Notes: a model not told the origin generated them from the letters alone. A stretch of DNA of 64,000 nucleotides from an uncultured Selenomonadales bacterium (GCA_900315155.1 OMYB01000002.1:1-64000); one strand, 5' to 3'. Positions 8,602 to 17,403 are shown, counted from the stretch's first letter. A program made the numbers and translations.

Positions 8602-9981
8602 TCAGAGCAGGTCGATAATCTTTTCCATCTGCATGCCGCGCGACCCCTTGAAAAGAATCGTATCCCCCGGCTGCAGGAGCTCGTGGAGTTTCTCCGCGGC
8701 TTCCTCATGGCTCCCGCAGCGATAGACAACGGGCACGCCATTCTGCTCGGCGCCGTCCGCGATGAGGCTGCCCATCCTGCCGCGCGTGACGACAGCGGCG
8801 AAATGATGCGCCGCGAGCTCTTCGCCCACATGGAAATGCGCCTTCTCGGACACATCGCCGAGCTCAAGCATGTCGCCCATGACGGCGATCTTGCGGCCCT
8901 TGACGAGTTCCGACAGCGTGTTGATGGCCGCCGTCATCGACATCGGGCTGGCGTTGTAGGCATCGTTGACGACATGCCAATCCTTGACATCTTTCAGCTC
9001 GAAGCGCATCTTCGTCGCCTCGAGGTTGCCGAGACCCTGCTGGATCTCCTCTGCGCTGTACCCCAGCGCAAAACCTGCCGCGATGGCCGCGAGCGCATTG
9101 TAGACGTTGTGCCGGCCGACCATAGCGATCGTGTAGTCATGTGTCCCGCCCGCATAGGTGACCGCAAACGTCGTCTGCTGGCCTTCCGTGCGGATGTCGC
9201 TGCCGCGTACGTCAGACTCCTGCTCGATGCCGAACATCAGCACGCGCACGCCCTTCTCCGCTTTATCGCGCATGCCTGCCACATACGGGTTGTCCGCATT
9301 CAGGATGACCGTGCCGCCCGCCGGGATGGCTTCGACGAGCTCGCTCTTCGCCTTGGCGATGTTCTCGAGCGAGCCGAGGAGCTCCATGTGCGTCTCGCCG
9401 ACGTTCGTGACGATGCCGATGGACGGATTGGCAATCGGCGCCATGGCCTCGATCTGATGGAAGCCGCGCATGCCGATCTCGACAACGGCTGCCTTATGCT
9501 CTTTCTGGAGCCCGAGCAGGGTCAGTGGCAGGCCGATTTCGTTGTTGAAGTTTGCCTGCGTCTTGAGGACCGGGCCGCGTGCCGAGAGCACGGCAGCCGT
9601 GAGGTCTTTCGTCGTCGTCTTGCCATTCGAGCCCGTGATCGCGATGACGGGGAGCTTGAACTTTTCGCGCCAGGCATGCGCAATCTGCTGGTATGCCTTT
9701 AATGTATCGTCGACGCGAAAGACATCCGCGTTCTCGATGGCGGCGTATTTCTCCTCCGGGCATGCCTTGGAGACCACGACGCCCGCAGCACCCTTCTCTA
9801 CGGCTTCTTCCGCAAAGTCCTCACCGTTGAAGCGCTCGCCCTTGAGCGCGATGAAGAGCACGCCCGGCACGATCTTACGCGTATCGGTCACGACATCCGT
9901 GAACTCGGTAACAGACGGTGTAGCCTTTGCTGCGACGGGCTTCGTCGCGACGAGGATATCCCGGACATGGAATGCTGGCAT
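8602..9981 (-). CDS. murF: UDP-MurNAc-tripeptide--D-Ala-D-Ala ligase
   Basis: Adds the D-Ala-D-Ala dipeptide made by Ddl to the tripeptide precursor. It has an N-terminal MurF/MurE-type uridine-binding domain (VTDTRKIVPGVLFIALKGER), the ATP P-loop GSNGKTTTK (117-125) and NDAYNASPMSMTAAI, a MurF-type motif. 459 residues. The ATG overlaps the murE stop by one base (TAATG), implying translational coupling. Confidence 0.97.
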   Translation of the reverse strand: MPAFHVRDILVATKPVAAKATPSVTEFTDVVTDTRKIVPGVLFIALKGERFNGEDFAEEAVEKGAAGVVVSKACPEEKYAAIENADVFRVDDTLKAYQQIAHAWREKFKLPVIAITGSNGKTTTKDLTAAVLSARGPVLKTQANFNNEIGLPLTLLGLQKEHKAAVVEIGMRGFHQIEAMAPIANPSIGIVTNVGETHMELLGSLENIAKAKSELVEAIPAGGTVILNADNPYVAGMRDKAEKGVRVLMFGIEQESDVRGSDIRTEGQQTTFAVTYAGGTHDYTIAMVGRHNVYNALAAIAAGFALGYSAEEIQQGLGNLEATKMRFELKDVKDWHVVNDAYNASPMSMTAAINTLSELVKGRKIAVMGDMLELGDVSEKAHFHVGEELAAHHFAAVVTRGRMGSLIADGAEQNGVPVVYRCGSHEEAAEKLHELLQPGDTILFKGSRGMQMEKIIDLL

Positions 9982-11486
9982 TATTTGCCCTCCTTCGCAA
10001 GTTTCGCGGCAACGGCGGCACGCGCTTCTTCTTTATCATCAAAATGGATGGTTTTGTCTTTCAGGATCTGGTAGTTCTCATGCCCCTTGCCGAGGATGGC
10101 GACGATATCGTCTTTCTCAGCAAGCTCGATGGCACGGCAGATGGCCTCGCGGCGATCGACGATCTTCTCGTGATGCTTATTGCCGATGGTCTCTTCGACG
10201 CCGGCCTCGACCTGGTCGAGAATCTGCTGCGGATTCTCCGTGCGCGGGTTGTCCGACGTTGCGATGACGATATCGGCGAGCTTACCCGCGATGCGGCCCA
10301 TGATCGGGCGCTTCGTGTTGTCGCGGTCGCCGCCGCAGCCGAACACGGCGATGATGCGCTTCTTTGCGATCTTGCGCGCCGTCTCGAGCACGTTCTCGAC
10401 GCCGTCCGGCGTATGCGCATAATCGACGATGATGGAAAAATCCTGGCCCGCACGCACGAGCTCGAAACGGCCCGGAACCGCCGTGAAGTCCGCGAGCGTC
10501 TTCGCGATGACTGCCGCATCGACGTGCTCGGCAAGAGCCGCGCCCACGGCGGACATGACGTTGTAGACGTTAAAGATGCCCGTGATATGGAGGTCGAGCG
10601 GCATCTTGCCGAACGAAGCCTCGTTCAGCGTGAACTTCGCGCCGGAAGCGAGCACGTTGACGTCCGTCGCACGCAGGCTGGCCTGCTCGTTGTCGATGGC
10701 GTACGTGATATGCTCGCATTTCGCATGCTCGAGCATCGTCTGACCTGCCGCATCGTCGATGTTGACGACGGCCGTCTTGCCTTTCTTGACGCCCGGCTGG
10801 CATACCTTATCGAACAGCTTCGCCTTCGCGAGCTTGTAGTTCTCCATGGTTTTATGATAATCGAGATGATCCTGCGTGAGGTTCGTAAAAACCGCCGTAT
10901 CGAACTCGATACCGGCCACGCGCTCCTGATCGAGCGCATGGCTCGAGACCTCCATAACGACATAATCCATGCCCTTGTCGTGCATCATGGCCAGCGTCTT
11001 TTGCAGTTCAACGACGTCCGGCGTCGTATTATGGATCGGATAGACCTCATCCTCGATCATGATCTGGATCGTGCCGATGAGACCGACCTTATAGCCCGCG
11101 TTGCGCAGGATCGCGCGCGTGATGTAGCTCGTCGTCGTCTTGCCGTTCGTGCCCGTGATACCGATGACGCGCATCTTCTTTGCCGGGTAATCGTAAAAAT
11201 ACGGAACGATGGTATCGAGTGCCTGCTGAAGTTCCGGTACGCGCAGCACGGCAATGCCCGCCGGCACCTCTACGTCCTCACGCGTCGTCAGGACAGCCTT
11301 CGCACCGGCCTTGAGCGCCTGCGGGATGAAGGCATGACCATCGACATGCACGCCGGGGATGCAGACGAACAGTGTCCCATCCTTTACCTTGCGCGAATCA
11401 TGCTCGATGCCCGTAATCTCCGTATGTTTATCTCCGATGACAACCGCGCCCTCGACGAGAGACGCGAGATCTTCTATGGTCTTCAA
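9981..11486 (-). CDS. murE: UDP-MurNAc-L-Ala-D-Glu--meso-diaminopimelate ligase
   Basis: Adds the third stem-peptide residue. It has the P-loop GTNGKTTTS (about 111-119), EVSSHALDQERV, NVDDA-like Walker region, and SDNPRTENP. The DNPR tetrapeptide is the established signature of meso-DAP-specific MurE, as opposed to lysine-adding enzymes. The TTG start at 11486 (MKTIEDLASLVEG) is preferred because GGAGG lies 8 nt upstream. An ATG 10 codons earlier (11516) has no Shine-Dalgarno and lies close to a candidate promoter. 501 residues. It heads the murE-ddl run, separated from ftsL by a terminator. Confidence 0.96.
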   Translation of the reverse strand: MKTIEDLASLVEGAVVIGDKHTEITGIEHDSRKVKDGTLFVCIPGVHVDGHAFIPQALKAGAKAVLTTREDVEVPAGIAVLRVPELQQALDTIVPYFYDYPAKKMRVIGITGTNGKTTTSYITRAILRNAGYKVGLIGTIQIMIEDEVYPIHNTTPDVVELQKTLAMMHDKGMDYVVMEVSSHALDQERVAGIEFDTAVFTNLTQDHLDYHKTMENYKLAKAKLFDKVCQPGVKKGKTAVVNIDDAAGQTMLEHAKCEHITYAIDNEQASLRATDVNVLASGAKFTLNEASFGKMPLDLHITGIFNVYNVMSAVGAALAEHVDAAVIAKTLADFTAVPGRFELVRAGQDFSIIVDYAHTPDGVENVLETARKIAKKRIIAVFGCGGDRDNTKRPIMGRIAGKLADIVIATSDNPRTENPQQILDQVEAGVEETIGNKHHEKIVDRREAICRAIELAEKDDIVAILGKGHENYQILKDKTIHFDDKEEARAAVAAKLAKEGK

Positions 11487-11533
11487 TCCGATTTCCTCCT
11501 CTGTCAGCGGCCCCATGATCTGAGCCGTTAACT

Positions 11534-11562
11534 ATTATACGCTTTACCTATGGATTTTTATA
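11534..11562 (-). promoter_or_regulatory. Candidate promoter for murE and downstream genes
   Basis: A perfect TATAAT (11534-11539, minus strand) lies 17 bp from a weak -35 TATAAA (11557-11562). It sits between the ftsL terminator and murE, where a new promoter would be needed. Confidence 0.55.
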
Positions 11563-11589
11563 GAGGGAACAGCAAAAATTATAGGGCTG

Positions 11590-11630
11590 GGAAAACAAAG
11601 AAGGAAAGAGACGTTTCCCGGTCCCTTTCC
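11590..11630 (-). terminator. Intrinsic terminator after ftsL
   Basis: GGAAAGGGAC (11621-11630) pairs with GTCTCTTTCC (11603-11612) with one G-U pair and an 8-nt loop, followed on the minus strand by TTCTTTGTTTT. It begins about 11 bp past the ftsL stop and ends an mraZ-rsmH-ftsL transcript, at the place where ftsI normally sits. Confidence 0.85.
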
Positions 11631-11640
11631 TGTGTCCTGT

Positions 11641-12009
11641 TCAATGCTGTTCACGCGCGAAATAGATCTTATTCGGCACTTCCATGCCGAGCTTATCCGC
11701 AGCGACCGTCTTGATGCGCTGCGGCGATTTCAGCTTATCGATCTCGATCTGCAGGCGCTCGTTCTCTTGCTCGAGTTCTCGCACCGCATCCTGCGTGGCA
11801 ACGAGCCGATACCCGCGGTTCGCGGAGATGCCGCTCTGGATCGTCACGAGCATGGCCAGGATGGCTGCCACGGTAAAAAGCGCACGAAAATGGCTCCGCA
11901 AACTCGTATCGAGAACGGTCTGATAGAGGGGTTCCTTCACGTGCTGCTCGAGTTCGGCGATTTCGTCTTCATGGCTGCGTATCTCTTCCTCTTCCTGTCT
12001 GGCAAGCAT
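11641..12009 (-). CDS. ftsL: Cell division protein FtsL
   Basis: A short bitopic divisome protein that partners with FtsB/DivIC and FtsQ. It has an acidic/charged N-terminus (QEEEEIRSHEDEIAELEQH), one membrane segment (about 44-61, LFTVAAILAMLVTIQSG) and a leucine-zipper-like coiled coil (VRELEQENERLQIEIDKLK). The ending IKTVAADKLGMEVPN is typical of FtsL. 122 residues. Its ATG overlaps the rsmH stop by one base. Identification rests on topology and position. Confidence 0.85.
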   Translation of the reverse strand: MLARQEEEEIRSHEDEIAELEQHVKEPLYQTVLDTSLRSHFRALFTVAAILAMLVTIQSGISANRGYRLVATQDAVRELEQENERLQIEIDKLKSPQRIKTVAADKLGMEVPNKIYFAREQH

Positions 12010-12977
12010 CAGGACCCCCTCCTTTCTTTCTCTGTATCGGGTGGCAGTTTCTCTGCGATGCGGAGCTTGGCGCTGCGCGAACGCGAATTATGTGCAAGCT
12101 CATCCGGGCGCGCCTTCACAGGCTTGCTCAGCAGCTTGATTTCCGGATGGTGATGGCATACGCATACGGGGAGTTCCGGCGGGCAGATGCAGCCGCGCGA
12201 CATTTCCTTCAGCGTCTGTTTCGCGATGCGGTCCTCCAGCGAATGGAACGTGATGATAGCGATGCGTCCGCCCGGCTTCAGGTGCTGCACCGCCGTACGA
12301 AAGGCATGCTCGAGGATGCCGAGCTCGTCGTTGACCTCGATGCGGATCGCCTGGAAGATACGCTTCGCCGGGTGGCCGTTCTCTGCACGGCGCACGGCTT
12401 TCGGCACGGCCTTGCAGACGATATCCACGAGCTCGCCCGTCGTCTCAACCGGTTTCTCCCTGCGCGCTTCGACGATGAACTGGGCAATGCGCTTCGCCCA
12501 GCGTTCCTCGCCATAGTCGTGGAAGATGCGGTTGAGCTCATCCGCGCTGTAGGTATTCACAACGTCATAGGCGGAAAAATCGCGCTCGGGATCCATGCGC
12601 ATGTCGAGCGGGGCATCCTGCATATAGGAGAAGCCGCGCTCTGCCGTATCGATCTGATGCGACGATACGCCGAGGTCGAAGACGACACCATCCACCTCCT
12701 CGGCATGCTGGTCCGCGAGGATCTGTTCCAGATGGCGGAAGTTGTCGTGTACGATATCCACATGGCACGCGACATCCGCGAGGCGTTCTCTGGCTGCCTC
12801 GATAGCCTCCTCATCCTGGTCGATGCCGATGATGCGGCCCTCCGGCTCCAGCATCTCGGCGATGCGGTGCGAGTGGCCCGCTCCGCCCAGCGTACAATCC
12901 ACGTACGTTCCCCTGCGGTCCGTAACCAATCCCTTGACGGTTTCCTCCAGCATCACGCTGATATGATGGAATTCCAC
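12009..12977 (-). CDS. rsmH: 16S rRNA m4C1402 methyltransferase
   Basis: Methylates N4 of C1402 in 16S rRNA. The N-terminal FHHISVMLEETV is characteristic. The SAM-binding motif DCTLGGAGHS (27-36) and the acidic GIDQDEEAI follow, then VVFDLGVSSHQID and the C-terminal ITFHSLEDRI. The 322-residue length is typical of RsmH/MraW. It is the second gene of the mraZ operon, 21 bp after mraZ. Confidence 0.97.
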   Translation of the reverse strand: MEFHHISVMLEETVKGLVTDRRGTYVDCTLGGAGHSHRIAEMLEPEGRIIGIDQDEEAIEAARERLADVACHVDIVHDNFRHLEQILADQHAEEVDGVVFDLGVSSHQIDTAERGFSYMQDAPLDMRMDPERDFSAYDVVNTYSADELNRIFHDYGEERWAKRIAQFIVEARREKPVETTGELVDIVCKAVPKAVRRAENGHPAKRIFQAIRIEVNDELGILEHAFRTAVQHLKPGGRIAIITFHSLEDRIAKQTLKEMSRGCICPPELPVCVCHHHPEIKLLSKPVKARPDELAHNSRSRSAKLRIAEKLPPDTEKERRGS

Positions 12978-12998
12978 TGCTCTATCCCCTGTCCTGCC

Positions 12999-13436
12999 TT
13001 ATATTCCGAGTCCTGCGAGCGAGGCTGCGATTGCCGTGACATCCGGCTCGACCTCATCCGAGTACTTCATCCACTGCTCCTTGCTCCACACTTCGATGCG
13101 GTTGTCCGCACCCGTGAGCACGACATCCTGTCTTAACTGGATTCCCGCGTAATTGCGCAGATTCGCCGGCACGAGGAAACGCCCCTGCTTATCGCATTCC
13201 AGCGTGCGCGCTCCCGCAAAGAAGAACCGCACGATGGCGCGTGCCTCCGGTTTTGCGAGCGGCAGCTTGCGAAGCTTTTCCGCGAGCGCATCCCATTCTG
13301 GCTGGGCATAGAGGAAAAGGCACTGGTCGAGTCCCTTGGTAATGATAAAGGAAACACCGAGTTCCGCGCGGAAATCAGCGGGCAGGATGACACGCCCCTT
13401 GGCGTCGATGGCATGGACATATTCCCCCATGAACAT
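12999..13436 (-). CDS. mraZ: Transcriptional regulator MraZ
   Basis: A DNA-binding protein built of two SpoVT/AbrB-like swapped-hairpin domains (about 3-50 with HAIDAKGRVILPADFR, and 78-130 with LECDKQGRFLVPANLR). It represses its own dcw operon in E. coli and Mollicutes. 145 residues. The start at 13436 is preceded by GTGGTGAGGCAGG. The promoter just upstream carries 10-bp-spaced GTGG repeats, so autoregulation is likely. Confidence 0.96.
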   Translation of the reverse strand: MFMGEYVHAIDAKGRVILPADFRAELGVSFIITKGLDQCLFLYAQPEWDALAEKLRKLPLAKPEARAIVRFFFAGARTLECDKQGRFLVPANLRNYAGIQLRQDVVLTGADNRIEVWSKEQWMKYSDEVEPDVTAIAASLAGLGI

Positions 13437-13452
13437 CCTGCCTCACCACCTT

Positions 13453-13483
13453 TCTGACACTTTCCCCCACTATTCACCACTTT
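13453..13483 (-). promoter_or_regulatory. MraZ operator repeats
   Basis: On the minus strand AGTGG, AGTGG and AGTGT occur at exactly 10-bp steps, with a looser GTGG after them, between the -10 box and the mraZ ribosome binding site. Direct repeats of AAAGTG/GTGG type at helical spacing are the known MraZ binding sites. Confidence 0.75.
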
Positions 13484-13493
13484 ACCTATTCTT

Positions 13494-13522
13494 TTTATAA
13501 CAAAAAATTCCCTCTTTTGCAA
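13494..13522 (-). promoter_or_regulatory. Promoter of the mraZ-rsmH-ftsL operon
   Basis: TTGCAA (13517-13522), 17 bp, TATAAA (13494-13499) on the minus strand, directly upstream of the MraZ repeats. The -35 lies inside the preceding terminator hairpin. Confidence 0.65.
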
Positions 13523-13530
13523 GGGAATTT
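13502..13530 (-). terminator. Intrinsic terminator after the deacetylase gene
   Basis: AAATTCCC (13523-13530) pairs with GGGAATTT (13505-13512) on the minus strand, and the T-run continues to 13502. It ends the lgt-like/deacetylase transcript just before mraZ. Confidence 0.7.
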
Positions 13531-13576
13531 CCTGATTTATTTCATATTTACTTGTATACCGGTAAAAACCTGTGCT

Positions 13577-14416
13577 TCAGCTTTTGATCCATCCAAAGCG
13601 TTCGAAGATAGGGACATAGCGGATCCGTTCGATGAAATCCTTATTCGTGTTCTCCGTATGGAAGATCGGCACGCGCTCCAGAGCGAAGATATTGCTCGCC
13701 TTATCCACGTTGCCATACTTGATCGTAAACGCTGCTTTATAGCCCGCTTCCTTGACCAGCTCGGCGATATGGAGGTTGTACGTGCCCGTCGGATAGGCCA
13801 TGAAATCGACCGGATGGCCGAGTTCCTTCTCTGCCTGCTTTTTCGAGTCCACCAGTTCCGTACGCAGCTGCTCGTCCGAGAGATCCGTCATCGATTTGTG
13901 GTCCACCGTATGGGACTGGATGGAGATGGTCCCATCCTCCTCCATCTCGCGCGCCTGATCCCAGGTGATGTAGTTCGGATATTTGCCGAGGAAACTCGTG
14001 ATGACAAAAATCGTGCCCTTGAATCCATACTTCTGCAGGATAGGATAGGCGTTGTCATAGTTATCGCGGTATCCGTCATCGAACGTGATGAGCACCGGAT
14101 TCTCCGGCAGCTCGGCATTGCCCTCGAGGCTGTCGTAGAGCTCTGCGGGCGTAATCGTATGGTAGTCATGCTTCTTCAGGTACGACATCTGCTCGTCGAA
14201 ATCCTCTGGCAGAACCGAAAGGGAAATGTTCATGTTATCGACTTTATGGTAATTCAGCACCAGTACCTTCGTGCCATTCTCGCTGTCTGCCACCATGCGC
14301 GCTGTCATATGGCGCGGGCTCGCCGCAAGGAATGGGATGGCCAGCAGCAGGAGGAGCAGCAGAATGCGTTTCCACCAGCTGACTTTGTGTTTTTCCCCGA
14401 ACTTGCCGAAATGCAT
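13577..14416 (-). CDS. Membrane-anchored polysaccharide deacetylase (NodB family)
   Basis: A NodB-homology carbohydrate esterase 4 enzyme held in the membrane by an N-terminal segment (ILLLLLLLAIPFLAA), so the catalytic domain faces the periplasm. It has VLITFDDGYRDNYDNAYPIL (motif 1, the catalytic DD pair) and SHTVDHKSM (motif 2, the H-x3-H metal site). DFMAYPTGTYN (motif 3) follows. It probably removes acetyl groups from peptidoglycan or another cell-surface glycan; the substrate is not readable. The ATG at 14416 follows AAGGAGAGAATATCC. 280 residues. It probably shares an operon with the Lgt-like gene 31 bp upstream. Confidence 0.9.
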   Translation of the reverse strand: MHFGKFGEKHKVSWWKRILLLLLLLAIPFLAASPRHMTARMVADSENGTKVLVLNYHKVDNMNISLSVLPEDFDEQMSYLKKHDYHTITPAELYDSLEGNAELPENPVLITFDDGYRDNYDNAYPILQKYGFKGTIFVITSFLGKYPNYITWDQAREMEEDGTISIQSHTVDHKSMTDLSDEQLRTELVDSKKQAEKELGHPVDFMAYPTGTYNLHIAELVKEAGYKAAFTIKYGNVDKASNIFALERVPIFHTENTNKDFIERIRYVPIFERFGWIKS

Positions 14417-14447
14417 GGATATTCTCTCCTTATCTAACAACGATGGA

Positions 14448-15254
14448 TCACGAAAAGCTCGTATGGCTCCGGCGGCAGCGCAGGAGGAACCAGGCAAGCA
14501 GGACAATGCCGAGGCCGCCCGACAGCGCGCGCCCAAGCGGAATCAGCGATTGCGGCGAGCTCGACAGATAGAAGAACCCGCAGGCACAGCGCACGAAAGC
14601 GATGAGGCTCGCCCCGAGCAGGAACAGGCACCCGGCCTGCCTTGGCCGATGGATGAGTGCCTGGACGGCCGTGAGCAGCACCATGAGGACAAACACGGCA
14701 AACTGCATACCGGACTGGTACAGTGCGATGGGCTGGAAATACAAGTTATCCTTGAACCCATCCGGCCGGTAATCGTACTCCACATATTCCATGATGGCGT
14801 GGTCGTTGGGAACGTCGAGCGGCAGCGGCATGCCGAGCGTCTGCTGCAGGTTGAACATGCCGAACTCGTACGCGGCAATCATGAGCACAAAGGCGGGCAC
14901 GAGAAGATCGAGCCAGTACCAGGTGTCGAGACCATGCACACGGCACACACCGAACACGGCGAGGAGGCCGCCAAAAATCGATCCGTAGAAGGAAACGCCC
15001 CCCTGCCAGAGACAGATCACGCCGAGCAGGTCACCGCTGTACTCGCTGAAATGACTCAGCACATACCCGGCATGCCCGCAGACCGCCGCGAGGGGAATCC
15101 CCCACAACAGCATATCCACCACCGGCGCAAAGGACTCCCCATGCAGACGCGTATTCACCCAGGCGGCAGCGGTGCCGACAAGGATGGCTGCGAGCAGCAG
15201 GAGCCCGTAGGTATAGACTGGTACGCCGCCGATGACGGTGGCTATCATGCCCAT
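14448..15254 (-). CDS. Lgt-like membrane protein (degenerate prolipoprotein diacylglyceryl transferase paralogue)
   Basis: A seven-helix protein with the layout of Lgt, which transfers diacylglycerol to the Cys of prelipoproteins. It keeps a recognisable WQGGVSFYGSIFGG (normally GGxSFHGG) and FVRCACGFF (C-terminal Arg). In the signature normally reading GRxGNFxNxE, the Arg and Asn positions are replaced: the sequence is AYEFGMFNLQQTLG. A standard Lgt reaction is therefore doubtful. It may be a divergent paralogue with another lipid-transfer role beside the NodB deacetylase. The start (15254 or 15248) follows GGGGGAAGAAGG. Confidence 0.7.
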   Translation of the reverse strand: MGMIATVIGGVPVYTYGLLLLAAILVGTAAAWVNTRLHGESFAPVVDMLLWGIPLAAVCGHAGYVLSHFSEYSGDLLGVICLWQGGVSFYGSIFGGLLAVFGVCRVHGLDTWYWLDLLVPAFVLMIAAYEFGMFNLQQTLGMPLPLDVPNDHAIMEYVEYDYRPDGFKDNLYFQPIALYQSGMQFAVFVLMVLLTAVQALIHRPRQAGCLFLLGASLIAFVRCACGFFYLSSSPQSLIPLGRALSGGLGIVLLAWFLLRCRRSHTSFS

Positions 15255-15348
15255 CCTTCTTCCCCCTTTTTTATCCAATACTCACATTTATTTTAACGCG
15301 GCAGGCCATAAAAAACCACCCTAAGGTGATGAAAAAAAGCAAAAAGTA

Positions 15349-15357
15349 TGCTATAAT
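15349..15357 (+). promoter_or_regulatory. Extended -10 promoter for the DUF1858 gene
   Basis: TGCTATAAT (15349-15357) is a perfect extended -10; no good -35 is visible. It lies about 60 bp before the gene. Confidence 0.6.
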
Positions 15358-15417
15358 GCCTTTGAGGCGGGGTAGATATACCCCATCACCGTATTTTTTC
15401 TACAGGAGGTTATCACT

Positions 15418-15627
15418 ATGGCTGCGGCTATTACCAAGGATATGAGCATTATGGACGTCGTCCAGCAGTACCCGGACACGGTTGATGTCTTCATCAGCGC
15501 TGGCATGGGCTGCCTCGGCTGCGCTGCTGCGCACTTCGAGAACATCGAGCAGGGCGCGCTCGCACACGGCATCGATGTCGATGCCCTCATCAAGGGCCTG
15601 AACGAGGCTGTCGGTGCTGAGCAGTAA
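15418..15627 (+). CDS. DUF1858 / hybrid-cluster-protein-associated redox disulfide domain protein
   Basis: A 69-residue protein of the prismane-associated redox disulfide family. It starts MAAAITKDMSIMDVVQQYPDTVDVF and carries the CLGC disulfide in GMGCLGCAAAHFENIEQ followed by the HGIDVDALIKGLN helix. Members are thought to act in anaerobic redox or nitrosative stress handling, often near hybrid cluster protein, which is not in this window. AGGAGG lies 8 nt before the ATG. It is a single-gene unit with its own promoter and terminator. Confidence 0.9.
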   Translation: MAAAITKDMSIMDVVQQYPDTVDVFISAGMGCLGCAAAHFENIEQGALAHGIDVDALIKGLNEAVGAEQ

Positions 15628-15643
15628 TTGCTTATTCCTACGC

Positions 15644-15680
15644 AAAAAAAAACCACCGCATCTGCGGTGGCTTTTTTATT
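15644..15680. terminator. Bidirectional terminator
   Basis: CCACCGCA (15653-15660) and TGCGGTGG (15663-15670) form a hairpin flanked by A9 on the left and T6 on the right. It serves both the DUF1858 gene and the convergent chemoreceptor gene. Confidence 0.9.
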
Positions 15681-15696
15681 GCCCGTTTGCCAGGTA

Positions 15697-17403
15697 TCAA
15701 ACTTTGAAGTGATTGACTTCCTCGAGCAGACGGTCTGTGCCCTGCTTCGACTGCTCCATTTCCGTGAGGATCTGGTTGCACTTATCCGAGAGGTTCTGAA
15801 CCTTCTCCGCAATCGAGGAGTTGCCCTGTGCGCCTTCCTGCGTAGCCTTAGTGATCTCGTCCATCGCCCGTGTCATCGTCTCGATGGCCTCGGTCATCGA
15901 CTCCGCGCTGTGGCTGGACTGGATGGAGGAATCACGGAAGCGCTTGGCATCGGCCTGATACTGGTCAGCCGTATCGCTCATCGCATGATAGTCCGTGTTC
16001 ACCGTATCATCGACGAACTGCAGCAGGGAATCCGCGCCGTCGGAGAGCTGCTTGACGGCGCCCATGACCTGCCCCGTGAGGCCCTGGATCTTTTCTGCCG
16101 TCTGCGTAGAGGCCTCCGCGAGTTTGCGGACCTCATCCGCGACGACGGAGAAACCGCGGCCGGACTCGCCGGCGCGCGCTGCTTCTATGGCCGCATTGAG
16201 GGCGAGCAGGTTCGTCTGCTCCGCGATGCCGGAGATATCCTCCGTGAGCTTGCCGATGCTGTCGACGACCTTGGCCGCCTCGATGGCCTGCGCGAGCGTA
16301 TCCTTCGTCGAGGCATAAATGCCCTTTGCCGCCTCAATGGATTTGCTCGTATTCGCGCGGAGCTTATCGGCGCGCTCGTGGACTTCCTCGGTATAGGCCT
16401 TGTCGTCCTCAGCTTTCTTCGCGGCATCCTGCACGCTGGCATTGACCTGATCGGTCATGTGCTGCATGTTGGACGTAGAGGCAGCCGTCTCCTCCATGCC
16501 CGCAGCCATCTCCTCTGTGACAGCCGACATATCCTGGGCATCCGCGTTAAGGCTGTCGAGGAGTGTCTGGACTTTCTCGACCATCGCGGCACTCTGCACG
16601 GCCTCGTCGTGCACTTTGCCGACTACGCTGCGCAGCGAAGCCTGCATCTTGGCCAGCGCCTGTGTCATGCGACCGATCTCGTCTTCGCGGTGGAGCATGC
16701 TCTCCGGAACCTCGGCCGTGAGATCACCGGCTGCGACCGCGTCGAGCTCATGGATCGCAGCCTGCAGCGGATCCGCGATATTTTTCGCGATCAGAATGGC
16801 CGCTGCAATGCTGATCGCCAGCCCGACGAAGATAATCGCGAGGAAGATCTTGATGGACGTCGCGTAGGACTCGCTGCTCTGCTGATAGAGCTCCTTACCG
16901 GCGAGCACGTTGCGCGGCGTGACCGAGCTCAGGTCATCCGCTACAGCCTGGACTTTGAGTACGGCCTGCTCGACCTGCAGACGCTCTTCCGGCGAACTGC
17001 CGAGTTTCGAGACATTCTGGATGACCGCATTCGTATCCTTGGCATCGGCAGCGAGTTTATCGAGGCCCTCTGCCATCTTCGGATCCGCGTTGATTTCCTT
17101 CAGTTTCTCGATATCCGCATCCACAGCGCTGAAATCGGTGTTGATTTCCTTGGCGAGCATCTTGTGGTCCATCTTGCTCGCATCGGAGAGCAGCAGATAG
17201 GACGCATTGACATCGATGGAACGGAAACGCGAATTAATGTCATTGACGTACTGCGCCGTGATGATATTCTTCTCGTAAATTTCCTTTACCGCATTGTTGG
17301 AGCGGCTGTTGAAAAATACGCCAACGCCCGCAACCAAAACGGTGATAAGGATCATAATGGCCGAGAGGGCCAGGATTTTTGTGCGTACGGAAAGATTTTC
17401 CAT
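15697..17403 (-). CDS. Methyl-accepting chemotaxis protein
   Basis: A transmembrane chemoreceptor that controls CheA. It has TM1 (about 10-30), a four-helix-bundle ligand domain (about 35-185), TM2 (about 186-208) and a HAMP segment around [22 protein letters not shown]. The long coiled signalling domain has the conserved hairpin tip [20 protein letters not shown] followed by [16 protein letters not shown]. 568 residues. It is 16 bp downstream of a periplasmic sugar-binding lipoprotein gene, suggesting that protein presents its ligand to this receptor. Confidence 0.97.
   Translation of the reverse strand: MENLSVRTKILALSAIMILITVLVAGVGVFFNSRSNNAVKEIYEKNIITAQYVNDINSRFRSIDVNASYLLLSDASKMDHKMLAKEINTDFSAVDADIEKLKEINADPKMAEGLDKLAADAKDTNAVIQNVSKLGSSPEERLQVEQAVLKVQAVADDLSSVTPRNVLAGKELYQQSSESYATSIKIFLAIIFVGLAISIAAAILIAKNIADPLQAAIHELDAVAAGDLTAEVPESMLHREDEIGRMTQALAKMQASLRSVVGKVHDEAVQSAAMVEKVQTLLDSLNADAQDMSAVTEEMAAGMEETAASTSNMQHMTDQVNASVQDAAKKAEDDKAYTEEVHERADKLRANTSKSIEAAKGIYASTKDTLAQAIEAAKVVDSIGKLTEDISGIAEQTNLLALNAAIEAARAGESGRGFSVVADEVRKLAEASTQTAEKIQGLTGQVMGAVKQLSDGADSLLQFVDDTVNTDYHAMSDTADQYQADAKRFRDSSIQSSHSAESMTEAIETMTRAMDEITKATQEGAQGNSSIAEKVQNLSDKCNQILTEMEQSKQGTDRLLEEVNHFKV

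Noticed and set aside
11487-11516. ATG start of murE ten codons upstream
   Set aside because: No Shine-Dalgarno precedes it, while GGAGG inside this segment is ideally placed for the TTG at 11486.
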